This document shows, piece by piece, positions 8,804 to 16,763 of a stretch of DNA of 64,000 nucleotides; positions within the stretch are counted from its first letter, which is position 1; each line of letters opens with the position of its first letter. The notes under the pieces were generated by a model. It saw only the letters and a program-made list of their open reading frames with translations, had not been told where the DNA came from and searched no databases. Source of the stretch: Streptomyces sp. NK08204 (GTDB lineage: Bacteria; Actinomycetota; Actinomycetes; Streptomycetales; Streptomycetaceae); assembly GCF_020400585.1 (NCBI RefSeq), contig NZ_JAINVF010000004.1:62001-126000 (forward strand), given 5' to 3'. A program made the translations under genes and the position numbers.

Positions 8804-11050
8804 ATGGATCTCGACGCACTCCGCCACCTCGACTTCTCCAAGCTCGACGACGCGATCGACCGCTGGGAGAAGATGACGAAGGACCTGAAGAAGCTTGCTG
8901 AGGACGCTCGTGACAACCTGAAGAAGAAGGCTGACGCGGCGAACTGGACAGGTATCAACGCCAGCGTCACCCGCGAGTTCGTCGACAAGACGGCCGGTGA
9001 GTTCGATGACGCCTACACCCAGGCCGACACCATCACGCGGATCATCAAAGACACCCGTGGCGAACTGAACACATGCAAGCAGCAGTTGAACTCCCTGATC
9101 GAGTCGGCGCCGAACATGACGGTGGTGGACACCGGGAACGGATCGTTCGACGTCATTTCCAACCCCACGACCGACCCGGAGGCAGCCAAGGCCGACGCTG
9201 CCGGTCTACGGGACCGGATCGAGCCGATCCTCAGGAACGCCAGTGAGAGCGACAGCACCGCCGCCAAGGCGTTACGCCTGATCGTCGACCACGCGCAGTA
9301 CGGTTTCTCCGACGCCCATTACAAGAACCGCGACGAGGCCGCCGACGCGATCAAGGCTGCCGAGCAAGCGGCCAAGACCGTACGCAAAAACCCCCACGAC
9401 GTCTCCACCACGGAGTTGGCCGCGCTCAACGCCGACCTGGCGAAGTACCGGAACGACCCACTCTTCGCCGAAGAGTTCGCTGTCGACGCCGGGCCGAAGA
9501 AGGTGATGACCTTCTATGCCGGCATCGCCGATCCCTACGGCATCACCTACGATCCCGAACGCGGGGCAGAGGCGAAGCAGCTTCAGAAGAACCTGGGCAT
9601 CACCCTCGGCACCGCGACCCTCTCCGACAGCGCGAACATGCGCAGCTGGGAGAAGCAGGTCATCAGCATGGGGCCGAATGAACTCGGCACCGACGACGCG
9701 AACGACCCGCGCGGCTTCGCGGTCATGAGCAACCTCATGCGTTTCGGCAACTACGACGACCAGTTCCTCAACGACTACGGCGACAAGCTCATCGCCTTCG
9801 ACAAGGAACACAACGTCAAGGGCCTGAACCCGTGGATCAACAACTGGAACCAGGGCGACCTCAACTACTGGGACAAGAACGACCGGGGCCGTGATCCGAT
9901 GACCGGCTTCCTCCAGGCGCTGGGGCACAACCCGGACGCGTCGACGCAGTTCTTCGCCCAGCCTGACGGCACCGGCGTCGCGGTCGACAAGGACTCCGAG
10001 GTGAACCCGCACCTCAAGTACCTGACTCAGGACCGCATCTGGCTTGCCGACCCCACGTCCGAGGGCGACGGCAAGGCCGTGGCAGGGCGTACCGCGCTCG
10101 GCCATGCCCTGGAGGCAGCGACCATCGGCTATCCGTACGACGCCGATGCCAAGGACATGCAGGCCGGGGATCGCCGTACGGCTGCAACGGCCGGCGTCAT
10201 GGAACAGATCGCCTACATCTACGGCAGCGAAGACGGGCCGAAGCTGCTCCACGACCAGCCGGAAATGGCGGCCAGTCTGGGCAAGATGGGCGGCGCCTAC
10301 ATCGACGACATCGACTACAGCCTTTCCGGTCTCGGTGACCATGCTCGAGACGCCGGCGACTTCCCTGCCAGGTATCCCGGGCGTGCGGACTTCACCAACC
10401 AGGGCGCCATCAATTTCCTCAGCGTCATGGGGCAGAACGAGACGTCGCACAAGGTGCTCACGGCGGCGCAGCACATGTACACGCTGAGCCTCCTCGACGC
10501 TCATCCCCCGACGACTCAGGCCAACTACGACCATGGTGTGGACGCCCTGACCATGGAGGCCGAAGCGCGCGGAATCCTGGACCACTCACGGGTGCAACAG
10601 GCAGCCGCCGACTACGGTGCCGCGTCGGAAGACGCCAACAAGTCCTTGGGGCGGTCTGCGGACTGGTGGAAACTGGGCGCCGGAGCGGTCGTCGGCGGAG
10701 GCATCGCCGCTATTCCTCTTCCCGGCTCCACCGCGGCAGCCCTCGTCGTCGCCCCGATCGCTGCGGATACGGCTGGCGAGGCGCTGAACACGTTCATCGG
10801 GCACGAGATCGACAAGGGTGTGGACGGCGCCGAGCAGGACCCGACCCAGAAGGCGCAGCTCACGAGTCAGGAATTCTACCGGAATGGTGCAAACGATCTG
10901 GGGAAGAGTTACGACCATTACTTCGACGGTTCCAAGAAAGCCGGAGGAGATGCCGACCATCGTCAGGCCGTTCAGCAGATCAAGGGAGCGTATAACGCCA
11001 CCGGTTCGAACGAGGATGATTTTCGTGGTCGCGCCCCATACAAGGACTAG
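8804..11050 (+). CDS. DUF6571-family large protein with WXG-like N-terminus
   Basis: A 748-residue protein. Residues 1-105 are a helical WXG100-like module (LSKLDDAIDRWEKM-type start, NWTG turn, then TREFVDKTAGEFDDAYTQADT). Residues ~150-600 are the conserved DUF6571 body (GFSDAHYKNRDEAADAIKAAE; RGRDPMTGFLQALGHNPDAS; GHALEAATIGYPY). Residues ~628-660 form a glycine/alanine hydrophobic hairpin (LGAGAVVGGGIAAIPLPGST), and the tail is hydrophilic. There is no signal peptide, so a type VII-like export route is possible. The preceding small gene and the overlapping lipoprotein gene make a three-gene unit. Catalytic residues are not evident; a toxin role is possible but unproven. Confidence 0.72.
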   Translation: MDLDALRHLDFSKLDDAIDRWEKMTKDLKKLAEDARDNLKKKADAANWTGINASVTREFVDKTAGEFDDAYTQADTITRIIKDTRGELNTCKQQLNSLIESAPNMTVVDTGNGSFDVISNPTTDPEAAKADAAGLRDRIEPILRNASESDSTAAKALRLIVDHAQYGFSDAHYKNRDEAADAIKAAEQAAKTVRKNPHDVSTTELAALNADLAKYRNDPLFAEEFAVDAGPKKVMTFYAGIADPYGITYDPERGAEAKQLQKNLGITLGTATLSDSANMRSWEKQVISMGPNELGTDDANDPRGFAVMSNLMRFGNYDDQFLNDYGDKLIAFDKEHNVKGLNPWINNWNQGDLNYWDKNDRGRDPMTGFLQALGHNPDASTQFFAQPDGTGVAVDKDSEVNPHLKYLTQDRIWLADPTSEGDGKAVAGRTALGHALEAATIGYPYDADAKDMQAGDRRTAATAGVMEQIAYIYGSEDGPKLLHDQPEMAASLGKMGGAYIDDIDYSLSGLGDHARDAGDFPARYPGRADFTNQGAINFLSVMGQNETSHKVLTAAQHMYTLSLLDAHPPTTQANYDHGVDALTMEAEARGILDHSRVQQAAADYGAASEDANKSLGRSADWWKLGAGAVVGGGIAAIPLPGSTAAALVVAPIAADTAGEALNTFIGHEIDKGVDGAEQDPTQKAQLTSQEFYRNGANDLGKSYDHYFDGSKKAGGDADHRQAVQQIKGAYNATGSNEDDFRGRAPYKD

Positions 11051-11708
11051 GTCAAATACGCGTGTCTGGGCGGTTGGAGTGCTGGCGGGAGTGTTGCTGG
11101 CATCCGCTTGCTCTGGTGAGGGAGCGAAGAGACCCTCTGGTGTGCCGGCTGCGCGACTCTGCGACAAGTCGTTCGACGTGCATGCGGTGGCGGCACTCGA
11201 AGAGATCTCCGGAGTTGACAGGTTCGAAGAGTTGGGTGGGGAGAACGACTTCGGGGAGCCGAACTCCTTCTCCCTCTCACGTGCTCGCAGGTACCTGGAT
11301 ACGGACGGCTCGCAACGGACGCAGTGCTCCATCTACAAGAGCCCGGACAAGAACGGGCATCCTCTCCTTCAGATTGATTTCACAAAGGAGAAATACGAAC
11401 CAACGCGTGAAAGCCTTGGGGATGCTTCCAGGGCGAAGGACCACGTCTTCTATCCACTTGGTGCTCTCGCTTACACGGCAGGAGGGAACACCACCTCCAT
11501 TGACTTCCTGTGTCGCGAAGTGAAGGGAACAGGTTCCATGCCCTACGTCAACGTCTCAATGTACAGCGCCGTGGATCAAATCCGCCTCGGCGGCACAGGA
11601 AAAGAACGCATGACCATCCTCAACTCGGTCGCGCGAAAGTTCGCCAAAGAGCTCGGCTGTCTCTCCGAAGCGCACCTCCCGGAGACGATTCCCAGCCCGT
11701 CCGCCTGA
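11016..11708 (+). CDS. Putative lipoprotein overlapping the DUF6571 gene
   Basis: About 230 residues. After a short basic start (ATG 11016, or GTG 11025) comes a hydrophobic stretch ending in the lipobox LASAC, which predicts lipid attachment at that cysteine after signal peptidase II cleavage. The mature part contains two more conserved-looking cysteines (QRTQCSIY, IDFLCREV) and is otherwise unrecognised. It resembles the DUF3558-like small lipoproteins found beside secretion-related genes. Its start overlaps the end of the DUF6571 gene by about 35 bp in another frame, so translation is probably coupled. Confidence 0.72.
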   Translation: MIFVVAPHTRTRSNTRVWAVGVLAGVLLASACSGEGAKRPSGVPAARLCDKSFDVHAVAALEEISGVDRFEELGGENDFGEPNSFSLSRARRYLDTDGSQRTQCSIYKSPDKNGHPLLQIDFTKEKYEPTRESLGDASRAKDHVFYPLGALAYTAGGNTTSIDFLCREVKGTGSMPYVNVSMYSAVDQIRLGGTGKERMTILNSVARKFAKELGCLSEAHLPETIPSPSA

Positions 11709-11811
11709 CAGGGTCGGCACGAGGGGTTCCGGCAGCCCGCAGGGCCAGGCACTGTGAAACGGAGCGACGGAACAGTCCCTGCACGGTTCCTGCCTAGGCG
11801 GTGACAGGCAC

Positions 11812-12414
11812 ATGGCACTGGGTACGGTCACGCCCCCGTACGAGCTGCGGTTCGACGCCGGGCGGATCTGTCTGGATCTTCTCGCCACCACGCATCCGAT
11901 GGAACGGCTCGATACCGTCGAGGCGTTGTGTGCCTGGATCGTCGGCACCGGGCTGGTGCCGGCCGGTACGACGCTGGGGCGCGTCGACGTCTCCTGGCTT
12001 GCGGGATTCCGGGAACTGCGCTGCTGCGTCGGCCAGTTGGTGCGGAACGGGAGTGTTCCGAGTGCCGGGGACACACCCGCGTACGAGGGTGCGCTCTCCC
12101 GGCTCAACGACGTCGCGCGTGCCGTACCGCCCGCGCCCCGCGCCGTGCGCGGCACAGACGGCGCGCTGGTACGGGAGTTGGCCGCACCCGTCGAGTGCGC
12201 CGCGCTGCTCGCCGTCCTCGCACGGGACGCCGTCGAGCTGCTCACCGATCCTGTCGCGCGGGCGGCCGTCCGGGAGTGCGAGGGGAACAACTGTCCCCTC
12301 GTCTACCTCGACACGTCCCGCGGGCGCCGGCGCCGCTGGTGCTCCAGCGAGGTGTGCGGGAACCGTGAGCGGGTCGCCCGGCACCGGCGCCGGGCAGCCC
12401 TCGCGCGGGCCTGA
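11812..12414 (+). CDS. CGNR zinc-finger / ABATE-domain regulator
   Basis: A 200-residue protein with an N-terminal ABATE (stress-induced regulator) domain (FDAGRICLDLLATTH ...) and a C-terminal CGNR zinc finger at about 157-190: CEGNNCPLVYLD ... RRWCSSEVCGNRERVARHR. The four cysteines in a C-x4-C ... C-x4-C pattern and the name-giving CGNR are all present. The family binds DNA and is taken as a stress-responsive regulator. It stands alone between the DUF6571 locus and sigU, in the same direction. No target is indicated. Confidence 0.85.
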   Translation: MALGTVTPPYELRFDAGRICLDLLATTHPMERLDTVEALCAWIVGTGLVPAGTTLGRVDVSWLAGFRELRCCVGQLVRNGSVPSAGDTPAYEGALSRLNDVARAVPPAPRAVRGTDGALVRELAAPVECAALLAVLARDAVELLTDPVARAAVRECEGNNCPLVYLDTSRGRRRRWCSSEVCGNRERVARHRRRAALARA

Positions 12415-12606
12415 CGTCGCGCCCGCCTCAACGTGCCGCACAGGTGAACGGCGCGTGGCGACAATGTGCGCACATGTCCTGCTCGCGCCCCCGGCCAGCG
12501 GAAAGCCGGCAGGAAACTGTCACTCCGCTTTGAACACCACCCCGTCTCGCTCCGTACGGGTGGGCGAGCGACCGACTGGGGGAACCCCCGGACACCGGAG
12601 GTGGGC

Positions 12607-13185
12607 GTGCGCAAAGATGCGGCCGTGGCCAGAGAACGCGGATCGAGGGCCCGACATCGCATGCCCTCCCAGCCCTCCGAGCCGGACGAAGAGCTGATGC
12701 GTGCCCTGTACCGGGAGCACGCGGGGCCCCTGCTCGCCTGCGTCCTGCGGCTGGTCGCCGGTGATCGGCAGCGTGCCGAGGACGTCGTACAGGAAACGCT
12801 CATCCGTGCCTGGAAGAACGCCGGTCAGCTCAACCGGGCGACCGGATCGGTACGCCCCTGGCTGGTGACGGTCGCGCGCCGCATCGTCATCGACGGCCAC
12901 CGCAGCCGGCAGGCCCGGCCGCAGGAGGTCGATCCGTCGCCGCTGGAGGTCATCCCCGCGGAGGACGAGATCGACAAGGCGCTGTGGCTGATGACGCTGT
13001 CGGACGCGCTCGACGACCTGACCCCGGCCCACCGGGAGGTGCTCGTCGAGACGTACTTCAAAGGGCGTACCGTCAACGAGGCGGCTCAGACGCTCGGTAT
13101 ACCGAGCGGCACGGTCCGTTCCCGGGTGTTCTACGCCCTGCGGTCGATGAAGCTGGCACTGGAGGAGCGGGGGGTGACGGCGTGA
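12607..13185 (+). CDS. sigU: ECF RNA polymerase sigma factor SigU
   Basis: A 192-residue ECF sigma factor. Region 2 reads LMRALYREHAGPLLACVLRL ... RAEDVVQETLIRAWKN, and region 4 reads LTPAHREVLVETYFKGRTVNEAAQTLGI with the recognition helix SGTVRSRVFYALRSMK. I choose GTG 12607 because GGAGG lies five bases upstream; ATG 12661 would give 174 residues. The anti-sigma gene overlaps its stop by one base. In S. coelicolor, SigU (SCO2954) released from its anti-sigma factor disturbs aerial growth and changes protein secretion. The SigU name comes from the anti-sigma partner and the order with the malic enzyme, hupA and murA genes. Confidence 0.88.
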   Translation: MRKDAAVARERGSRARHRMPSQPSEPDEELMRALYREHAGPLLACVLRLVAGDRQRAEDVVQETLIRAWKNAGQLNRATGSVRPWLVTVARRIVIDGHRSRQARPQEVDPSPLEVIPAEDEIDKALWLMTLSDALDDLTPAHREVLVETYFKGRTVNEAAQTLGIPSGTVRSRVFYALRSMKLALEERGVTA

Positions 13186-14012
13186 TGAGCGGCTACGGGG
13201 GGAACCACGGATCTGGCACGGGCGGTACGGGTATGTCTGGTCCCATGAACCCGGGTCAGGGACCTTCGGTGCCCGGCGAGCACGAGGCCGTCGGCGCCTA
13301 CGTCCTCGGGATCCTCGACGACGCCGAGGCAACCGCTTTCGAGGCCCACCTCGCCGGCTGCGACTGGTGTGCCCAGCAACTGGACGAGCTGGCCGGGATG
13401 GAGCCGATGCTGGCCGCGCTCGCGGACGTGCCGGGCTCCAGGAGCAGCCCGTCGATCGGCGAGTCCCTGTCGGCCAGGCCCAGCCCGCGCCTGGCGGAGC
13501 GGCTCGTCGACGAGGTCGCCGGCCTGCGGGCCCGCAAGCGCCGGCGCGGCCTCTACCTGGTCGCCGCCGCTGCGGCGCTGATCGTCGGCGGCCCGCTCGC
13601 CGTGCTCGCCGCGGGCGGCGGCTCGGACAACGGCGGCATGCAGGCCATGGGTCCGGCCCAGGCCGCCTTCCAGACCATGTCCGACAAGAAGACGGCCACG
13701 GATCCGACGACCCGCGTCACCGCGACCGTCGCCACGGAGAAGAAGGACTGGGGCACCCACGCGGTGCTGGAGCTGAAGAACGTCACCGGCCCCGAGCGGT
13801 GCTCGCTCGTCGCCGTCGGCAAGAACGGCGAACGCGAGACGGTGACCTCCTGGGCCGTCCCGGGCTGGGGCTACGGCCTCCCGAACGCCAAGGACGAGGA
13901 GGCGAAGAAACCCCTCTACGTCCACGGCGGCGCCGCCTTCAGCCCCAACCAGATCGACCATTTCGAGGTCATGACCTTCGACGGCAAGAAGCTCGTGCAG
14001 GTGGGGGAGTGA
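13185..14012 (+). CDS. rsuA: Anti-sigma factor of SigU (zinc-binding, one membrane helix)
   Basis: A 275-residue membrane anti-sigma factor. The cytoplasmic zinc anti-sigma domain has the H-x3-C-x2-C motif in EAHLAGCDWCAQQLDEL at about residue 50. One membrane helix follows near 122-143 (LYLVAAAAALIVGGPLAVLAAGG), then an outer domain of about 130 residues (TATVATEKKDWGTHAVLEL ...). The start codon overlaps the sigU stop (TGATG), so the two are translationally coupled at balanced levels. It should hold SigU at the membrane until an envelope signal releases it. The signal and the protease are unknown. Confidence 0.88.
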   Translation: MSGYGGNHGSGTGGTGMSGPMNPGQGPSVPGEHEAVGAYVLGILDDAEATAFEAHLAGCDWCAQQLDELAGMEPMLAALADVPGSRSSPSIGESLSARPSPRLAERLVDEVAGLRARKRRRGLYLVAAAAALIVGGPLAVLAAGGGSDNGGMQAMGPAQAAFQTMSDKKTATDPTTRVTATVATEKKDWGTHAVLELKNVTGPERCSLVAVGKNGERETVTSWAVPGWGYGLPNAKDEEAKKPLYVHGGAAFSPNQIDHFEVMTFDGKKLVQVGE

Positions 14013-14094
14013 CGGCGGGATAGCGGTGCCGTAGCTTCCGCGGGTCCCCTTCGCGTACGGTTGACGGCTGCCCAGCACGTCAGAAGGGGGCCCG

Positions 14095-16398
14095 GTGGCC
14101 GCTCAGGTTCAGCAGTCCGCGGTCGGATCGGTACGCGACGCACACGAGTCCGTGCGCGACCGAGAGATCGGCGTCGAACAGGAACACCTGGACCGGGTGT
14201 ACCGGCGGCTCGAGGAGAAGATCCACGAGGCCGAGTTCGTGATGAACGACGCGGTCAAGCGCGGCCAGGTCGGCACGCCCGGCGCGCTCGCCGAACGCGA
14301 CGCGCAGGTCTTCCGGGCCGGTGTCCACCTCAACCGGCTCAACAACGAGTTCGAGGACTTCCTGTTCGGGCGGATCGACCTGCTCCTCGGCAAGGACGGG
14401 AAGAAGGGGCCCGACGGGGCCTACACGGCGGTGGAGCCGGCCGAGGGCGCCGTGCGCGAGGACAACACCGCCGACATCGCCGAAACCCTGCACATCGGGC
14501 GTATCGGCGTCCTCGACGAGGACTACGCGCCCCTGGTCATCGACTGGCGGGCCCCCGCAGCCGCGCCCTTCTACCGGGCCACCCCAGTGGACCCGGGACG
14601 GGTGGTGCGGCGCCGGGTCATCCGGTCGAAGGGGCGTCGCGTGCTCGGGGTCGAGGACGATCTCATGCGGCCCGAGCTGACGGCCTACCTCGACGGCCGC
14701 GAGCTGCCCGCCATCGGCGACGGCGCCCTGATGGCCGCCCTCGGCCAGGCCCGCAGCCACACCATGCGCGACATCGTCTCCTCCATCCAGGCCGAACAGG
14801 ACCTGGTGATCCGCGCCCCCGCCGCCTCCGTCACGTACGTGGAGGGCGGTCCGGGCACCGGGAAGACGGCCGTCGCGCTGCACCGGGCGGCCTACCTGCT
14901 CTACCAGGACCGCAGACGCTACGCGGGCGGCATCCTGATCGTCTCGCCGACCCCGCTGCTGGTGGCCTACACCGAGGGCGTGCTGCCCTCCCTCGGCGAG
15001 GAGGGCCAGGTCGCGATCCGTGCGATCGGCTCCCTGGTCGACGGCGTCGAGGCCACGCTCTACGACTCCCCGGCCGTGGCCCGCGCCAAGGGCTCGCACC
15101 GGATGCTGAAGGTGCTGCGCAAGGCAGCCCGGGGCGCCCTGGAGCTGAAGGACTGCCCCGAGCGGCTGCGGGTCGTCGCCTTCGGGCGCCGCCTGGAGCT
15201 GGAGGCGGCGGAACTGGACCGCATCCGCCGCAACGCCCTCGGCGGCACCGCACCCGTGAACCTGCTGCGCCCGCGCGCCCGCAAGCTGCTGCTGGACGCC
15301 CTGTGGGCCAAGTCCGGCGCCGCCGGCCGGCACACCGACCCGGAGCTGGCCGCCGAGCTGCGCTCCTCCTTCGACGAGGACGTCAGCACCGAGGACAGCT
15401 TCCTGGCGTTCCTCGAGTCCTGGTGGCCCGAGCTGACCCCGAAGGGCGTGCTGGCCGCCATGGCCGACGACAGGCGGCTCGGCCGCTGGGCCCGCCGGGT
15501 CCTCAACCCCGGCGAGGTCCGCAAGGTCGCCCGCGCGCTGAAGCGGGACGGGTACACCGTGCACGACATCGCCATGCTGGACGAACTCCAGGCGATCCTC
15601 GGCGCCCCGGCCCGCCCGAAGAAGAAGCGCGAGCTGGACCCGCTGGACCTGCTCACCGGCCTGGACGAGCTGATGCCGGTGCGCGAGGAGACGCAGCGCG
15701 AGCGCGCCGAGCGGCTCGCGCAGGAGCGCACCGAGTACGCGCACGTCATCGTGGACGAGGCGCAGGACCTCACGCCGATGCAGTGGCGCATGGTCGGCCG
15801 CCGCGGCCGGCACGCCACCTGGACGGTGGTCGGCGACCCGGCCCAGTCCTCCTGGTCCGACCCGGACGAGGCCGCCGAGGCCCGTGAGGAGGCCCTCGGC
15901 ACCCGGCCGCGGCGCCGCTTCCAGCTCACCGTGAACTACCGCAACCCGGCCGAGATCGCCGAGCTGGCCGCCCGGGTCCTCGCCCTGGCCATGCCCGGCT
16001 CCGAGGCGCCGTCCGCCGTACGCTCCACCGGGGTCGAGCCCCGCTTCACGGTCGTCGGGGAGGTGCTGGGGGACACCGTGCGCGCGGAGGCCGAGCGGCT
16101 GCTCGGCCTGGTCGACGGCACGGTCGGCGTGGTGGTCGCGATGCACCGGCGCGAGGAGGCCCGGCGCTGGCTGGCCGGGCTCGGCGACCGGGTGGTGGCG
16201 CTCGGCAGCCTGGAGGCCAAGGGTCTGGAGTACGACGCCACGGTCGTCGTCTCCCCGGCGGAGATCGCCGACGAGTCCCCGGCCGGGCTGCGCGTGCTCT
16301 ACGTGGCGCTGACCCGGGCCACCCAGCAGCTGACGCTGGTGGCGGGCGAGCGGGACGAGCCGGACGCGGCCGGGGTGCCCGACCTGCTCCGGGACTGA
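14095..16398 (+). CDS. HelD/HelR-type RNA polymerase-recycling motor ATPase
   Basis: A 767-residue superfamily-1 helicase-like protein. The N-terminal coiled region (RDREIGVEQEHLDRVYRRLEE ...) is the HelD arm that enters RNA polymerase. Walker A is GGPGTGKTAVALH at about 248, Walker B is VIVDEAQDLTPMQW, and later motifs are NYRNPAEI and LYVALTRATQQL. Actinobacterial HelD proteins dissociate stalled RNA polymerase, and one class, HelR, displaces rifamycins. I saw no rifamycin-associated element in the 82 bp upstream, so the resistance role is open. It follows the sigU pair in the same direction. Confidence 0.85.
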   Translation: MAAQVQQSAVGSVRDAHESVRDREIGVEQEHLDRVYRRLEEKIHEAEFVMNDAVKRGQVGTPGALAERDAQVFRAGVHLNRLNNEFEDFLFGRIDLLLGKDGKKGPDGAYTAVEPAEGAVREDNTADIAETLHIGRIGVLDEDYAPLVIDWRAPAAAPFYRATPVDPGRVVRRRVIRSKGRRVLGVEDDLMRPELTAYLDGRELPAIGDGALMAALGQARSHTMRDIVSSIQAEQDLVIRAPAASVTYVEGGPGTGKTAVALHRAAYLLYQDRRRYAGGILIVSPTPLLVAYTEGVLPSLGEEGQVAIRAIGSLVDGVEATLYDSPAVARAKGSHRMLKVLRKAARGALELKDCPERLRVVAFGRRLELEAAELDRIRRNALGGTAPVNLLRPRARKLLLDALWAKSGAAGRHTDPELAAELRSSFDEDVSTEDSFLAFLESWWPELTPKGVLAAMADDRRLGRWARRVLNPGEVRKVARALKRDGYTVHDIAMLDELQAILGAPARPKKKRELDPLDLLTGLDELMPVREETQRERAERLAQERTEYAHVIVDEAQDLTPMQWRMVGRRGRHATWTVVGDPAQSSWSDPDEAAEAREEALGTRPRRRFQLTVNYRNPAEIAELAARVLALAMPGSEAPSAVRSTGVEPRFTVVGEVLGDTVRAEAERLLGLVDGTVGVVVAMHRREEARRWLAGLGDRVVALGSLEAKGLEYDATVVVSPAEIADESPAGLRVLYVALTRATQQLTLVAGERDEPDAAGVPDLLRD

Positions 16399-16436
16399 TT
16401 TCCGGAGAACCTCCCGCACGGGAATGGCTGACGCGC

Positions 16437-16592
16437 GCTGGTTTGTTAGCCTGGGTGTGGCACCGGCCCGATCCAAGCCCCCGGGCCCAACCTTTGTCCC
16501 TGCGAGGGACCACTTGCCGCGAGGCGAGCATGGCGGGTCGGTGTCACAAGCGTTGAGAGGCCCACGTCACGGGTGTGACGTGGGCCTCTTCC
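16437..16592 (+). ncRNA. Candidate small RNA ending at a strong terminator
   Basis: This 365-bp gap between the helicase and malic-enzyme genes has no convincing frame. A weak promoter-like pair (TGGCTG, 16 bp, TAGCCT at 16447-16452) is followed by about 100 GC-rich bases with local pairing (ccctgcgaggg, ttgccgcgaggcgag) and then a 14-bp terminator hairpin. A promoter and terminator enclosing about 130 bases suggest a small RNA, though a long 3' untranslated region of the helicase gene is equally possible. Confidence 0.35.
16557..16588 (+). terminator. Strong intrinsic terminator
   Basis: Perfect 14-bp inverted repeat (gaggcccacgtcac / gtgacgtgggcctc) with a GGGT loop, followed by ttcctttgcct. 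It closes whatever transcript runs through 16399-16556. Confidence 0.9.
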
Positions 16593-16763
16593 TTTGCCTG
16601 ATCGTTTCTCGTATGGTGAAATTTGGTTTCCGGAATCGCGCATCTCTTCGCACGGCTCGTGAACAAAACGTCCGCAACGCTGGGCGACTACCGCGTACTG
16701 AGCGGTAGGTGCGACGATCGGACGGCACAATTCGCGACACGGTGAAAGCAGAGGAAGTCGGCC

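Noticed and set aside
14013..14094. Rifamycin-associated element before the HelD/HelR-like gene
   Set aside because: No GGGGCTTGC/GCAAGCCCC-type inverted repeat is present in this gap.
14080..16476. A very long open frame on the minus strand opposite the HelD-like gene, and similar long opposite-strand frames elsewhere (e.g. 45369-48308, 57070-59418)
   Set aside because: These are typical shadows in high-GC DNA: they mirror plus-strand genes with clear motifs and their translations are Arg/Gly/Ala/His-rich without domains.
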